This document shows, piece after piece, positions 47,301 to 59,000 of a DNA stretch of 64,000 nt (positions within the stretch are counted from its first letter, which is position 1; the number at the start of each line of letters is the position of its first letter). Source of the stretch: Chrysomallon squamiferum (lineage: Eukaryota; Mollusca; Gastropoda; Neomphalida; Peltospiridae); contig CM022665.1 in assembly GCA_012295275.1 (NCBI GenBank), forward strand, positions 15,563,476 through 15,627,475. The letters are read 5' to 3'. The position numbers were made by a program, and so were the translations under genes. The notes under the pieces were generated by a model. It saw nothing but the letters and a program-made list of their open reading frames with translations, was not told the DNA's origin and searched no databases.

Positions 47301-47606
47301 AAAACTTTTTAAAAAGGTGTATTAACGAGTATGAAACGGTTTTAGAAATGGCTGAAAGAAACAGATAATCCACAAAGATTAAAACAAACAGTAATTGCCA
47401 AAAACACATAATTGACTCGTAATTTAAAACACAATGTAATTATTTGCTCATCGTGAAAATTTTGACATTTCATGCAAAAATGGCAGATTTTGGCACTGCC
47501 ATATTGAATTATGGTGTACGAACCTTCCATAGATACCGTCTGAGATTTTGCACTTTTTCATGGGTCTACGTGGTTTACCGCAATCAACATTTCGCGGCTT
47601 CTTCAT
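32345..47606 (-). CDS. MACO1: macoilin, neuronal ER membrane protein (12 exons, 625 aa)
   Basis: The exons are 47606-47524, 38963-38822, 38140-38014, 37619-37490, 36907-36841, 36470-36374, 35790-35415, 34924-34766, 34358-34176, 33795-33675, 33287-33113 and 32562-32345; phases match (1,878 nt). Residues 1-28 form the conserved basic start (MKKPRNVDCGKPRRP). Four hydrophobic segments fill about 29-160, with EYLWPFW, VFFVCIAV, QWLFFAASTYVWVQYVWHTE and GYPVVTLGFG as in human macoilin. Residues 216-340 are a polar, Ser/Lys/Asp-rich linker. Residues 341-575 form coiled coils, ending in the KIAEVMAL and SSKF...LNPNA tail. Human macoilin has 664 residues, the difference being mainly in the linker. 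Macoilin lies in the rough ER of neurons, and worm maco-1 affects neuronal excitability. The intron after exon 10 has a GC donor (CAG/GCAAGT). The gene is head-to-head with CCT8. Confidence 0.96.
33669..33674 (-). other. GC-AG splice donor, MACO1 exon 10
   Basis: The exon ends CAG and the intron begins GCAAGT. Using the nearby GT would shift the frame, whereas the GC donor joins the conserved EVQ to ALRQYKDAQKES without a break. Confidence 0.88.
44409..44460. repeat. about 24-bp tandem duplication
   Basis: The unit AAATGAATATATTTAAATTA followed by CAAGT is repeated twice with one change, in MACO1 intron 1. Confidence 0.85.
45522..45600 (-). other. compact structured element with hammerhead-like core
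   Basis: On the minus strand the ends TGTACCA and TGGTACA are perfect complements. The 5' arm is followed at once by CTGATGAG and, after a short AGG-aca-CCT arm, by GAAA. This is the order of a type I hammerhead ribozyme. Just before the 3' arm, GCCTCG and CGAGGC form a 6-bp hairpin, and GACACC/GGTGTC could pair across it. The base before the 3' arm is C but the triplet is GGC rather than NUH, and no proper stem III is seen, so activity is doubtful. The element is far richer in G/C than its surroundings. A decayed ribozyme-bearing retroelement, another transposon fragment or chance are all possible. Confidence 0.35.
45934..45963. repeat. near-perfect hairpin palindrome
   Basis: The core CCTGCATGCAC-T-GTGCAATGCAGG pairs CCTGCA with TGCAGG and TGCAC with GTGCA around a single-base loop, and is extended outwards by ATTC/GAAT-like pairing. 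It lies in MACO1 intron 1, with no assigned function. Confidence 0.8.
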
Positions 47607-48030
47607 AGTGTTCAGCGTGAAGATTCATTAATCGTGGGTTAAAGATCTTTTGTCTAATTTGATACTGCCTAATTATTATGACAATCCTGGAAGTACTTCC
47701 ACAGCACTATGCCCTTGCACATGCGCCCTGGGTCATCACCGTCGGTAATTTCCGCTCTCCGACACTGATAATTTATCTCTCGTAATAATAAATTTTAATA
47801 ATTTTAATTTTTGAATTTGAAAACATCTAAATATTAGCTCAATTTTTATGAAACAAAATGTTTTATTATTAATTATTCATTTTGTAATAAGATAGACATT
47901 TGGGTTTTTTATAAGATTATATTTACTAAAAACGTATTATCAATTGAATTCCAAACGATGTCGTTAATCTTAAAATCGAAATTTAGAATTTATACGTAAT
48001 TTTGAAAGAAAAGGCATTCATTTTGTGAAG

Positions 48031-48061
<31 letters not shown>

Positions 48062-48657
48062 AGAGCAAGTGATACGTGATTACAGTTATAATTACTAAAA
48101 TAAAAAAAAATAAAAAAATTATGACTAATACATATAGACTTCATTGTTTTTATTTTTGTTCTTCTTCTTCTTTATTATCATCTTATTATTATTATTAGTA
48201 GTAGTAGTAGTAGTAGCAGCAGCAGTAGTAGTAGTAGTAGTAGTAGTATCATTATTCAGTACTATTCAGTATGTATAAGAGACATGAATAAGAAAAACGT
48301 TGTAACAAATATAATAATAATAAACCTGATAACTTATCCTAATTTTTTATATAGAAAACATTTCGTCTAAATCAAATATGTAATGTATTATAATTCTAAA
48401 TCATTATTTTATCAAAACAAAACAGTTATGCAAGGTTGTTGACTGAAATGCTTTGTTTACTGATAATTAGACAAGTAGCTCTAATAGATGTTCATATCCA
48501 ATTTTTTTTCTGATATTAACTGAAATTATTTTTATTAGTAGTAGTAGTAGTAGTAGGATATATTAACTTTTTTTTCTTTTTTTTTTTTTTTTTTGAAGAT
48601 CAGTTGCTTAGAAAATACTACTAAGCACCCAACAGCCACACTCATTTTGGAAACATC
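47607..48657. promoter_or_regulatory. divergent promoter region between MACO1 and CCT8
   Basis: The start codons are 1,051 bp apart on opposite strands. CpGs are enriched at about 47540-47770 and again around the CCT8 start. An NRF-1-like sequence GCACATGCGC lies at 47717-47726. A TAG/CAG trinucleotide array at about 48191-48248 and a GTA array near 48536-48556 separate the two ends, and a T-rich tract (48570-48594) precedes the CCT8 leader. Confidence 0.55.
48191..48248. repeat. (TAG/CAG)n trinucleotide microsatellite
   Basis: An ATT run passes into TAG repeats with a few AGC units, between MACO1 and CCT8. Confidence 0.93.
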
Positions 48658-51600
48658 ATGGCGATGCACGTACCGATGGCACCGGGCTTTGCCCAAATGC
48701 TTAAAGAAGGAGCAAGGGTAAGATAATTGATAATGATAAGTAATAGGTCATGTGCGTTAGGGAACAATAATATATGGTTAATTCCTTAATATGCCATTTC
48801 ACAACAAATATAATTGTTAGGGTTGTATTTATGTAACCATGTGACTTTTGTGAAGCAGAAACGCTATACTCCGTACAATGCTGATTGGCTGAAACGACTT
48901 AGCACTTACGCATGGGGAATGTCGTTGCGGGGAGATTGTGCTTCTAGTACATTCTTTTATCTTGATCCTGGCATTTTATATTATTTTAAGTGTTTGAGAA
49001 AGTTCAGTGCAGTTTAATAAAAGAAAGTTAGTGTAACAATACAATTATGAATAGAATACAAAGTAAAAAGTTCTATTCGTTGCTGGACAAAATCTATTAG
49101 AACTGAACTATAGAAGGATAATGAATTTTTTTTTTTTTTTTTTTTTTAAAAGCAAGAAAAAAAAGCTGTAATCTAGTCATGCTTTGTAATCTGTAGTCGC
49201 TATTAACTGAAATGTTCAAGAGAGAAATGTTTAAAAGCATTAATAATAATAATAATAAATGAAACAGAAATGAGAAAAAAAAAAAAGGCACAAAGACAAA
49301 AGGTGAAAAGTCCTCGTGACACTAGTTGATGAGCAACAGAATTCTGTGAATGATGGAAAATCTAAATTCTACTAATAGTAGATGTAACCAAAATGTTCTT
49401 TGCTTAACTTGTATGTTTTGTTCATACAACACGTAGAATGTTGTATCTAATTCTGTTATAACTTGTGAAAAATGCAGAATTTGATTAGCTAGCCAATGAT
49501 TATGGAGGTAAAATTAATTTTTATGAAAATGCAAATAATGTTAATTGTATCCATTTTAAAACTGTGTATTTCATAAATGACATTGAAATATTCCCTTCAA
49601 GTTATCAGTTGTCTTATCTGTGAAAATTTAAAGCTGTTAGTTTCATAACAACCATACTCTTTGTAACTGTTCAGTATGAGGATGTAGAAGGGTTATGCGT
49701 AAGTTACATCCCTTAAGATTTAAACTGAAAATAATCGTTGCTTGTGTACTTTTTAAATAGTATAAAAGTGAGCAGATGCAGGTTATAAGCTGTTGTCAGG
49801 AAGATTGGTTCACTAAAAATAATAAAATATATGAATAATTTTAAATTATTTTCTCTGTGCAGCATCATAATTTTAAAATTTAGAAATACGTCATACCAGT
49901 CCTTGCTACATGAATGAATCATAAACACTCCTTGTCAACAGCCAAAGTGGCCAGAGGTATTCAAAGCAAGTAAAATTATTTTTAAATGAATTGTTTCAGC
50001 ATTACAGTGGATTGGAAGAAGCAGTTTATAGGAACATCAGTGCATGCAGTGAACTGGCTAAAACAACAAGAACTGCATATGGCCCACATGGCAAGTTTTT
50101 AATATTAACACAATAATAGGCACAGAAATTTCTAAGTACCAAAATAAAACTATAATATTGATCTTTGTTTTCATTAATATCAAAAATATTATCTTTTGAT
50201 ACGAAACTGCTGTGAATAGTTTGATACAAAATAATATAAATAACATTTCAAAAGTATATTTGTAATATTCATAAGAAGCAATCCATTTCATATTATTATG
50301 CTTCTAAAACATTACGGTCCTGATTCTTCAGTTACGTTTTATCTACAGCATACATTTTAAAATTATTATTTTATGATTTTAAGTACATGTTTAATATATG
50401 TACGACTTTAGGATTGATTACTCTGTGAGGGGGAAGATTTTAACAGTGATTGAAATAAATGATTCTGATATTCATCAATAATTAATTAATTTCCTTCATT
50501 ATAAATTTAAAGGTCAAAACAAAATGGTTATCAATCACTTAGAAAAGTTGTTTGTCACCAATGATGCTGCGACTATTCTCCGTGAGCTTGAGGTTCAGCA
50601 TCCAGCTGCCAAGATGCTCGTCATGGCAACTCAGCAACAGGAACAGGAGTGTGGAGATGGAACAAACTTTGTTCTCATTCTTTCTGGAGCTCTGCTTGAA
50701 AATGCAGAAGAGCTGTTAAGAATGGTAAGATTTTATTTTAAAAAAATGTTTATTTTACATTTCTAGTGAGGATTTGAGGAGGGCAGGGTGCTGACATATT
50801 ATTAGGTTACTTCTTCAGGAATATTTTCTTTATCAAGGTGGTACTTTATATACCATAACTGAAATGAAAACAATAAAAAAAAAAAACTTCGCCTTTATAA
50901 ATGTTGTACTTGGTGTTCACACACACACAAATTATGCAATTTAAAACACTATAAAAACAAGTGTATTTTGTATTACCTTTGGCATTGAAAATATACAAAG
51001 TTTCCTGTCAACCTTCTTACACAATTAATTTGTCACCAAACAACTTCAAAGTTAAATTACAGTGAAAAGCTAAAAGTAAGATAGCAAGTCCCGACTTCAC
51101 TGAAATTTGGAATTCGTCATTTTAGTGCCATCTTTTATGTCCAGTTGTGCAAGGCTTTGCTTGAGACTCCATGTTCTCTCACTTTATCCTTTGTGTAGCC
51201 ATGTTTTAATCAGCTGAATTTCATTTAGAATATAAGCCACAATATATGGTTTCATGGGTTGTTCTTTCAAGAATATGAATTTTACATGACAGCCATGGTC
51301 TCCCTTTATCCCCATGAAATGTCATTTAATTTTTATATTTATTAGACTATACAAGTATGTTCAAGGGTGCTTTACAGTGTGAAATAATAAAATGAGTAGA
51401 CATCAACATAAATACATTAAAATTAATGTAAACTTAACGGTAAAAATGGTAAAATGGGATTAGAAATAATTCAGTGGTATTTAAAAATTGTTTAAAATAA
51501 TTAATATACTAGCTTGAGTATTTTAAAATTGGAGAAACAAAATGTAACTGGATTTGTGAGTTGATTTGAAAGCAATGGATCTTGATAATGTTTTAAATGT

Positions 51601-54600
51601 AGCTGTTATTTCAACCTCCCAGATGTTACTTAGGAGTAAATTCCACAAACTCAGTGCAGCATAATTAAAACATTTCTGACCATATACAGTTGTTCTTATT
51701 CTTTGTGTTATTGATCTTAATGAATTCTATAAATATAGTCTTTCTTGGCCTGTACACATCCAGTGGAGTTCCTTTAGTACTGATAATATGTGACTGTTGT
51801 ATGATGTCCTGGTCCCAGTGTGTGCTCATGTATTCTTGACTTTTTGTATTTGTTGAGCAAGGCATTAGGCAGATCATGTAGTAATCCATTGCAATAGTCT
51901 AATACTATGTCAAGTTCATTCACCAGTGTTTTTGTGGCAACTCCGGTCAGATACTGCCTTTATACTGATCTTCCATAGCTGGACTGACATATTACATTCA
52001 CTTGTTGCTCCATAGTTACATTAGAATCCAACATAATGCTGTAGCACATTTGTTTGATCAGTGGTGCAGCTGTTCTTTTTTAAAGACTTCAGATTGATTA
52101 ATAATAGTTCTGTTTTCATGCAAAGGACCCAGCCGTGTGTATTTTAAGTAAGGTATGTATGGATGTGTATAATGTGTTTATTGCTGTTTCATATATTGGT
52201 ACTTTGCATATGCACATGTTTGCATATTTGTCTAATTCAAGTTGTCTTCTATTTAGTTTACCAAACATACAAGAGTATGTTTCTTGCAATATGAAACCTG
52301 TCATTATTTTTATTTCTTTATTCCTTTTGTTTATTAGGGTCTGTCTGTCACTGAGGTCATTGAAGGATATGAAATGGCTGGCAAGAAATCACTGGATATT
52401 TTACCAAGTAAGTCAGTTTGCATAAGTACCTGTAACTGTTAGTTTGCTAATTTTAAAAGTTATGATTCTGATTTGAGTTAAAAGCATTGAATTTATTTTT
52501 AATAATAAAATTTTATGCATCTAAACTGTCTTTTGAAAATGCAGCATAACAATTAAAGCTGTAATTTTTAAGAACAGATTGTATCACATATGAGTAAAGC
52601 AACACTAGATACTTATATTTTTTAAAAAATTACAAATTATTTTTATACATCTGAAGAAATGATGGAAGTGTGATATAAACTTTTTATGTTTTTTTTTATT
52701 TAATTTAATATTAATAATTTTAATATTACTTCCACCCAGTAACTGATATGCTTTTCATGCCAGGGTGTCATTAATGTATCTATATTCATTCATATGATAT
52801 TTCCATTATAGGATATGTATTTTGTAACTGTCATTTTGATTCAGACTGTTGCAAATAACTAAATACAAAATAAATTACTATCCGATTTTTAATACTAAAC
52901 TTTTTCTAATTTTATTCTTTTCTATGTATTTATTTATTTTTTCTTTATTTTTTCTTTTCTAGATTTGGTTATTGGTGAACTGAAAAATTTGCGTAGCAAA
53001 AGTGAAGTAACAAAAACTATAAAGACGGCCATCATGAGCAAGCAGTATGGAAATGAAGACTTTCTAGCTGGTCTTATAGCTGATGCTTGTAGTAAGTAAA
53101 CTTAATTTATTTCAGATCATAATAAAAAGCTACTTTGATGGTGAAAATCAACGACTGAAAATTTGTATTTCAATGTTTTTAATCCATAAGCAGTTACTCT
53201 TTTACCAGTTTTACTTAGTTGGAACCAAAATGGATAAACATTATTTTCAGATGTCATATAACATTTTTCTTTTTCTTTTTCTTTTATTTCTTTATTATTT
53301 AATTTTTCAACTTTTTTCAATTAACCTTTGATCTCATAAAGATGAAGTTACCAGGATATTTTTGGTTTAATTCAAACATTTGTTTATGAATAATATATTG
53401 AAATACATAACAACAGTAATTTAAAAAACAAAAACACAATCTTTTTTTTTTTTTAATATTTGTGATCATTGTAGTTTTCTTGCAGTTTTATTAGACATGT
53501 TTAGAATTGTGACAATATATTATTTTAGTTCAAACAAATGTATACAAATATTGCTTTGAGATGTGTCACATAACACCATTCCTGTTTTTTTGCAGTTTCA
53601 ATTTTACCTCAGAAAGCAGCATTTAATGTAGACAACATTAGAGTGAGCAAAATACTAGTAAGTATCTATGTGTATGAAGAAATAATGAACAAACCAAAAA
53701 CAAATGTTGCAAATTTTAACCATGCATTTAATAAGGATTTCAGCTTGTATATGGTAATACAGTCTAGACTATTAAATAAAAACACTTTTGGAAAATATTA
53801 ATTAAAAGTGGAGATGGTTCAGATTTCTAACTTTTTACTTAAAATAAAAAACAAAAAATGAAAAATAAAGAATGAAACTGTATTTAACAGATACATATTA
53901 ATGCACTTCTAAACCAAGATCTGTTTGATTTTTATTAACACACTTAAATATCTAAAAAATACCTGTATAGAATATATTTTTCACTAGCAAGTTGTGTTTC
54001 TTCTAGAATTTTGGACATAATTTATTGTGAGAATCACTTACACACAGCCACCCTCGCACTTGAATTGGTGCCATGTAATCTAAAACAAAGAGTGCCTAAT
54101 TCAAAAGCAGCTAGTTTCAAAAATAGCCATTTTTCGGGATTTTTCAGATTTCTGGAAGCCAGATAAATTGTTTAATACCTAATAATTATAGTGTAGTTGC
54201 CTTAGTCCCATATGGTAGAATCCCATTTCATAGAAAGGCTAAATGTGGTTCAGTGGTCTTATTGACATGTTTGGTTTTACCTCAGTCATTTTAATGAACT
54301 GCTCCAGATTATTTGGAAAGCGATTATTATTGTATAAATACAGTAACATCTCGCTTAACGATACCACGCTTTAACAATCTTTCTTCTTTACAAGTTATAT
54401 AAATAGAAATTTAATTTAATAGTTAATTGCTCGAAATAAATGATACAAATGTATACAGTGCATGTTTTTAAGTCCTTTTTCTTTAATTTTTCGTTCATTC
54501 ACGAGCTTCTCTCAGTTGTGTTGATCAGTTGACACGTCATATGTGCATCTGATATTCTGATTCTCTTTTGTCTTCTGCTTCGATTTAGACTTGTTTTGAA

Positions 54601-56050
54601 TTTACCCCTCCAATATATCAAAACGAATAACAGTATACCGGCAAATGCTGATGATAAAAGAAACGGAAGATAATAACTTTAGAAACAAAATACATTATCT
54701 TAAATGAAACCAAAACCCACAATGAGCGGCATATACTTATTTCTTAATGTATTTGTATAAATTGATTTGTAAATGATTTACTGTTTATTTAATATCTACA
54801 ATCTATTAAATCATTTATGTCTAAACAACCGTTTTATTTCTCCTTATTTCACCTTTTTTTTTTTTATGTCAGATCTCATCAGCGAGAAAGTAACCACTGC
54901 TTTTAACCTTAATTCTATGTAAATTAGTCTCCCGCTTACCTCACTTAATTATTGGAAGTTTTGGAACCAATTACATCTTTAATCTGAGGTATTATTGTAG
55001 TATGGATATTGCTTATCGCATAAAGTATGCAAATATGACAAATATCGAAATAATCTATGTATCGAATATAGTGAATATAGTGAATAAGAAGAATAAGAAG
55101 AATAACAATAATAATAATAACAACAATAATAATAGTAATAATATTATAATAATAATAATAATGTTGATGATGATAATTATGATGATGATAATGAGAAGGA
55201 GGAAGATGATGAAATAATGAAAAAGTAACAAATCAACAACAAATGAGTTGTGAATGCTTATTCTGCTTTCGGTTGATGTTACATAATCAATTTAGGAACA
55301 ATGCGCTCCCCTTCTGAATGTTACAAAGAAACCAGATGTATGCACAGGCCAAGTTCATTATATACAGAGGTAATCAGGTATTGCGGTAAACCAAGTTTTT
55401 CTACGAAATGGGAATTATATGAACTGGGAATCTACCAAATGGGAAGACACTGTAGTTTACTAATAACATTGAAAGATTTTTATGTCAAAAATGTCTACTT
55501 GTTTTTTAATACAATGTTTAATGTAACTTTCTGTTGGTAAAGAAATCCTGGAATAAAATAATTGCATTATATTTGTATGTACAGTGTCTCTATTTTCATA
55601 GGATACTTGTTTTCTGCAAGGAATTTATGGCTTCTTTGTTACTTTTTTTTTTCAAACAGGGTTCAGGTGTTTTACAGAGCTCAATAGTTCAAGGGATGGT
55701 GTTCAAACGACTAGTCGAAGGTGATGTCACAAAAGCAGAGAAAGCCAAGATTGCTGTATACTCCTGTCCTTTAGATGCAATGCAGACAGAAACTAAGGTA
55801 CTTTAATGTCATTAAAATTGGACTAAAGTCATACTGTGTAAGAAGACTTGGTGATATTTAATAATGATACTTGATCATTAAGAATAAAACACGCAGGAAA
55901 TGTTTTTTTTAGGATCAGTGAACAAGTTATTATTACTGACATTTCTGAATGTACTTTAAAATAATTTTTAATTGGACTTATTTCTCTGTATTTATTTTTG
56001 GTCATTAACTTTAATAATTTAGATCCCAAAGAGATGACAGTAAAGTGTAA

Positions 56051-56082
<32 letters not shown>

Positions 56083-59000
56083 CTAAAGCCATACTTTGAC
56101 TTGGTCAGGGAAGCATTGTTATATTGCATATTACTTATCATTAAAATAAAAAATTTATTGCTTTTGTGGGAGAACGTTGAAAATATTTGCTCCAAAAAGT
56201 AATATTTTGTTGCATTTCTTAAAACCTTGTTAAACCATTGTTTTTCAACAAAATATGATTGTTAAATTAAAGCAGTAATTTCTTATAGGTCAGGATGACA
56301 CCTTGTTACTTTCCACTTTAGTATTCATTTTTATTATTGTCTTTTCATCAAACAATAGAATAACTGCATTGATGTTATAAAAAATCATTTACTATTGTTT
56401 AACAGTTTATAGCTATGTTTTTTTCTGGAATGTTACTCATCTGAAATACTGATGTAATGATAAAAATTTGTTTTATTTTAGGGGACAGTATTAATTAAGA
56501 ATGCTGAGGAATTGATGTCTTTAAGTAGCGGAGAGGAAAATCTCATTGAGCAGGTAAGCCTTAAAATATAATTGCAATGCATGTATATTGTTTTACACTA
56601 GAAGTTGCTGTTTACCTGTAAAAATGGTAAATGTTAATGTTATCAACAAAATTCAGAAATGGCATTCCATAAATGCACTATAGTTTATTAAAGGCAGTGG
56701 TATAACAGATGTTAGGTAACATCTATTAATAATCATTTGCTTCTTATCATTAATAAAGGAGAATGCCTGCTGCAGTTATTCCATTTTCTTTTCTTACTGA
56801 TGTTCCTACAGAGGAAATACACATAGTTGATATGTAATTATTCTAAACCATTTCATAAAACTGAGATGACAAATATTTATTCATTCTGTTTGCAGGAAAT
56901 TAAGGCCATAGCAGACACTGGTGTTACTGTGGTGGTAACTGGTGGCAAGGTGGGAGATCTGGCCCAGCACTTCTGTAACAAATATCACCTGATGATTGTC
57001 CGCCTCATGTCTAAGTGGGACCTCAGGAGGTTGTGCAAGTCGGTTGCTGCAACTGCTTTACCCAAAATTGTGAGTCTTGGCCTTTAATGTTTCATTCTTG
57101 TTATTGTTAGTGGTAGTAGCAGCAGCAGTGTAAGCAGTTGCTTATATAGATGTCATTACGGTTTTTAATATGCATACTAGGCAGCATATGTTGTTTTGTG
57201 TCAGGTAACAGAAATATTGAAAATTTGTGTTATATATTTGAGGTGAAATGTGCATTAGTTAGACATCAAATCATTACATATACTGTGTTACGGTTTTTCA
57301 AATAAATATATTCCAAACTCATTAATATTTGATGAGGATGTTTAAACAAAAGTATTTTGAAAATTTTCTTAAATATTTTTTCCCCATCTTTTTGTCACAG
57401 ACCGCACCAACATCAGAAGAAGCTGGTTTTTGTGACCATGTTTATGTTGATGAAATAGGTGACACCCCTGTTATTGTTTTTAAACAGGGTAAGTTTGTAA
57501 TTATTTCTCCTTATTTGAATTTATCACAACTAGCATGTCTGTTTGGAAATGTTACATGACTGGTGCCCAGGAAAATGTGGAAACTTTTAAAAGTCTCTAT
57601 GTTGTAGGATATCATTAGGTGAAATATATTATTTGAAGTGCAAGTTCATCATTTTGGCACCTTTAATGACGATGAGTTGGTTTCAGAAAGCTAGCAAATA
57701 GTACAAAAATGTGGTAAAAACTGAACTGTACAAAATATTAAAATAGACTTAAGTATTCAGAAATGGTGGATTTTCTTTTGTTGCTCTGCATAAATTCAAA
57801 ACACATGATTATGTTATATGATGTCTATGTACGAAACACACAAGCACAGCTTTGCCATATAAATAAAAAAAATAATAATGAAGAAATGTTTTATTCAGAT
57901 GCTGAAGAAACCTCAGTAGCAACTGTTGTAATCCGAGGATCCACAGATAACATAATGGATGACATTGAACGTGCCATTGATGATGGTGTTAATACATTCA
58001 AGACCCTGACAAAGGTGAAGCAGTGTTTTTATTTTATTATATAAGAAAAAATATGAGTTATATGTATATGGAGTCAGTCACTGAATTTGGAAATTTTTGT
58101 ACAATACAGTTTTAAGGTGACTAGTGGTCATTTCTAAATTGATTAAATTTGAGAAATTTCACTTTATAACAGAAATAATCAGTAAAATCTGGTGTTTTTA
58201 TCTGAATCAGAACTGCAGTTAGTAAAACTATAGCAAAAATTTTGTAATTCCTTATTCCAGTAATAGTCTATATGTTATTGATCCTTTATTAATCATACCC
58301 AGATGTGTCTGAAATTCAAAATAAGTGGAACCAAATGTGTTTAACATAATAAATTATTTTTCTTCACTTACAAACTTAGATAATTTTTGAATTTCATAAT
58401 GCAAAACGGTGTCAGTCTGTTGTTTTAGCAAACTTTATTTATTTATTTATTTTTATTTTATTTATTGTTAAAGGACCCAAGATATCTGGCAGGAGGAGGG
58501 GCAACTGAGATAGAATTAGCTAAACAAATCACAACATATGGAGAGGTAAATATATTAAACTAAATAATAATAATAATAAATGTTTTGGTTTTTTTTAAAT
58601 ATCTGTATATATTTAATAATAGGTTATTTAGAGGGATTAGATGATAAAGTTATTAAGTAAGCATAATACATTTTATTTTTAATATGTAGATTTATGTTGT
58701 TAAAGTGCCTGATACAGATTGAAATATTAAAGAAATTATGTGCATGATGCCCTAAAAATATTTGCAGTTACAGTGTGTTTACAACTGATAAAAACAGCTA
58801 AGTAAATGCAGACGTTGAAGGCAATATGCAGGAATGTTTAGTTATGTGAGGTGTGTGATGATCATGTTAACAGAATGATGAAATAATATTCTTTCATCTT
58901 GCATTTTGAATGTTTTTGTTTGCGGAAGATGGACAGTTCACCGTTTCCTTGAAAACATTTATTTAAAAAAAATATATATATATATATTTTTTTTTTTCTC

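Larger units (their letters stand above)
38964..47523. other. MACO1 intron 1 (8.6 kb), no other gene seen
   Basis: The intron joins the 27-codon first exon to exon 2. Open frames inside are short and match no family I know. It contains GT repeats near 40660 and 45499, a 24-bp tandem duplication at about 44409-44460, a less AT-rich stretch at 43060-43340, a structured 79-nt element at 45522-45600 and a hairpin at 45934-45963. Confidence 0.7.

Noticed and set aside
55002-55217. Asn-rich open frame
   Set aside because: It is the AAT/AAC microsatellite in CCT8 intron 6.
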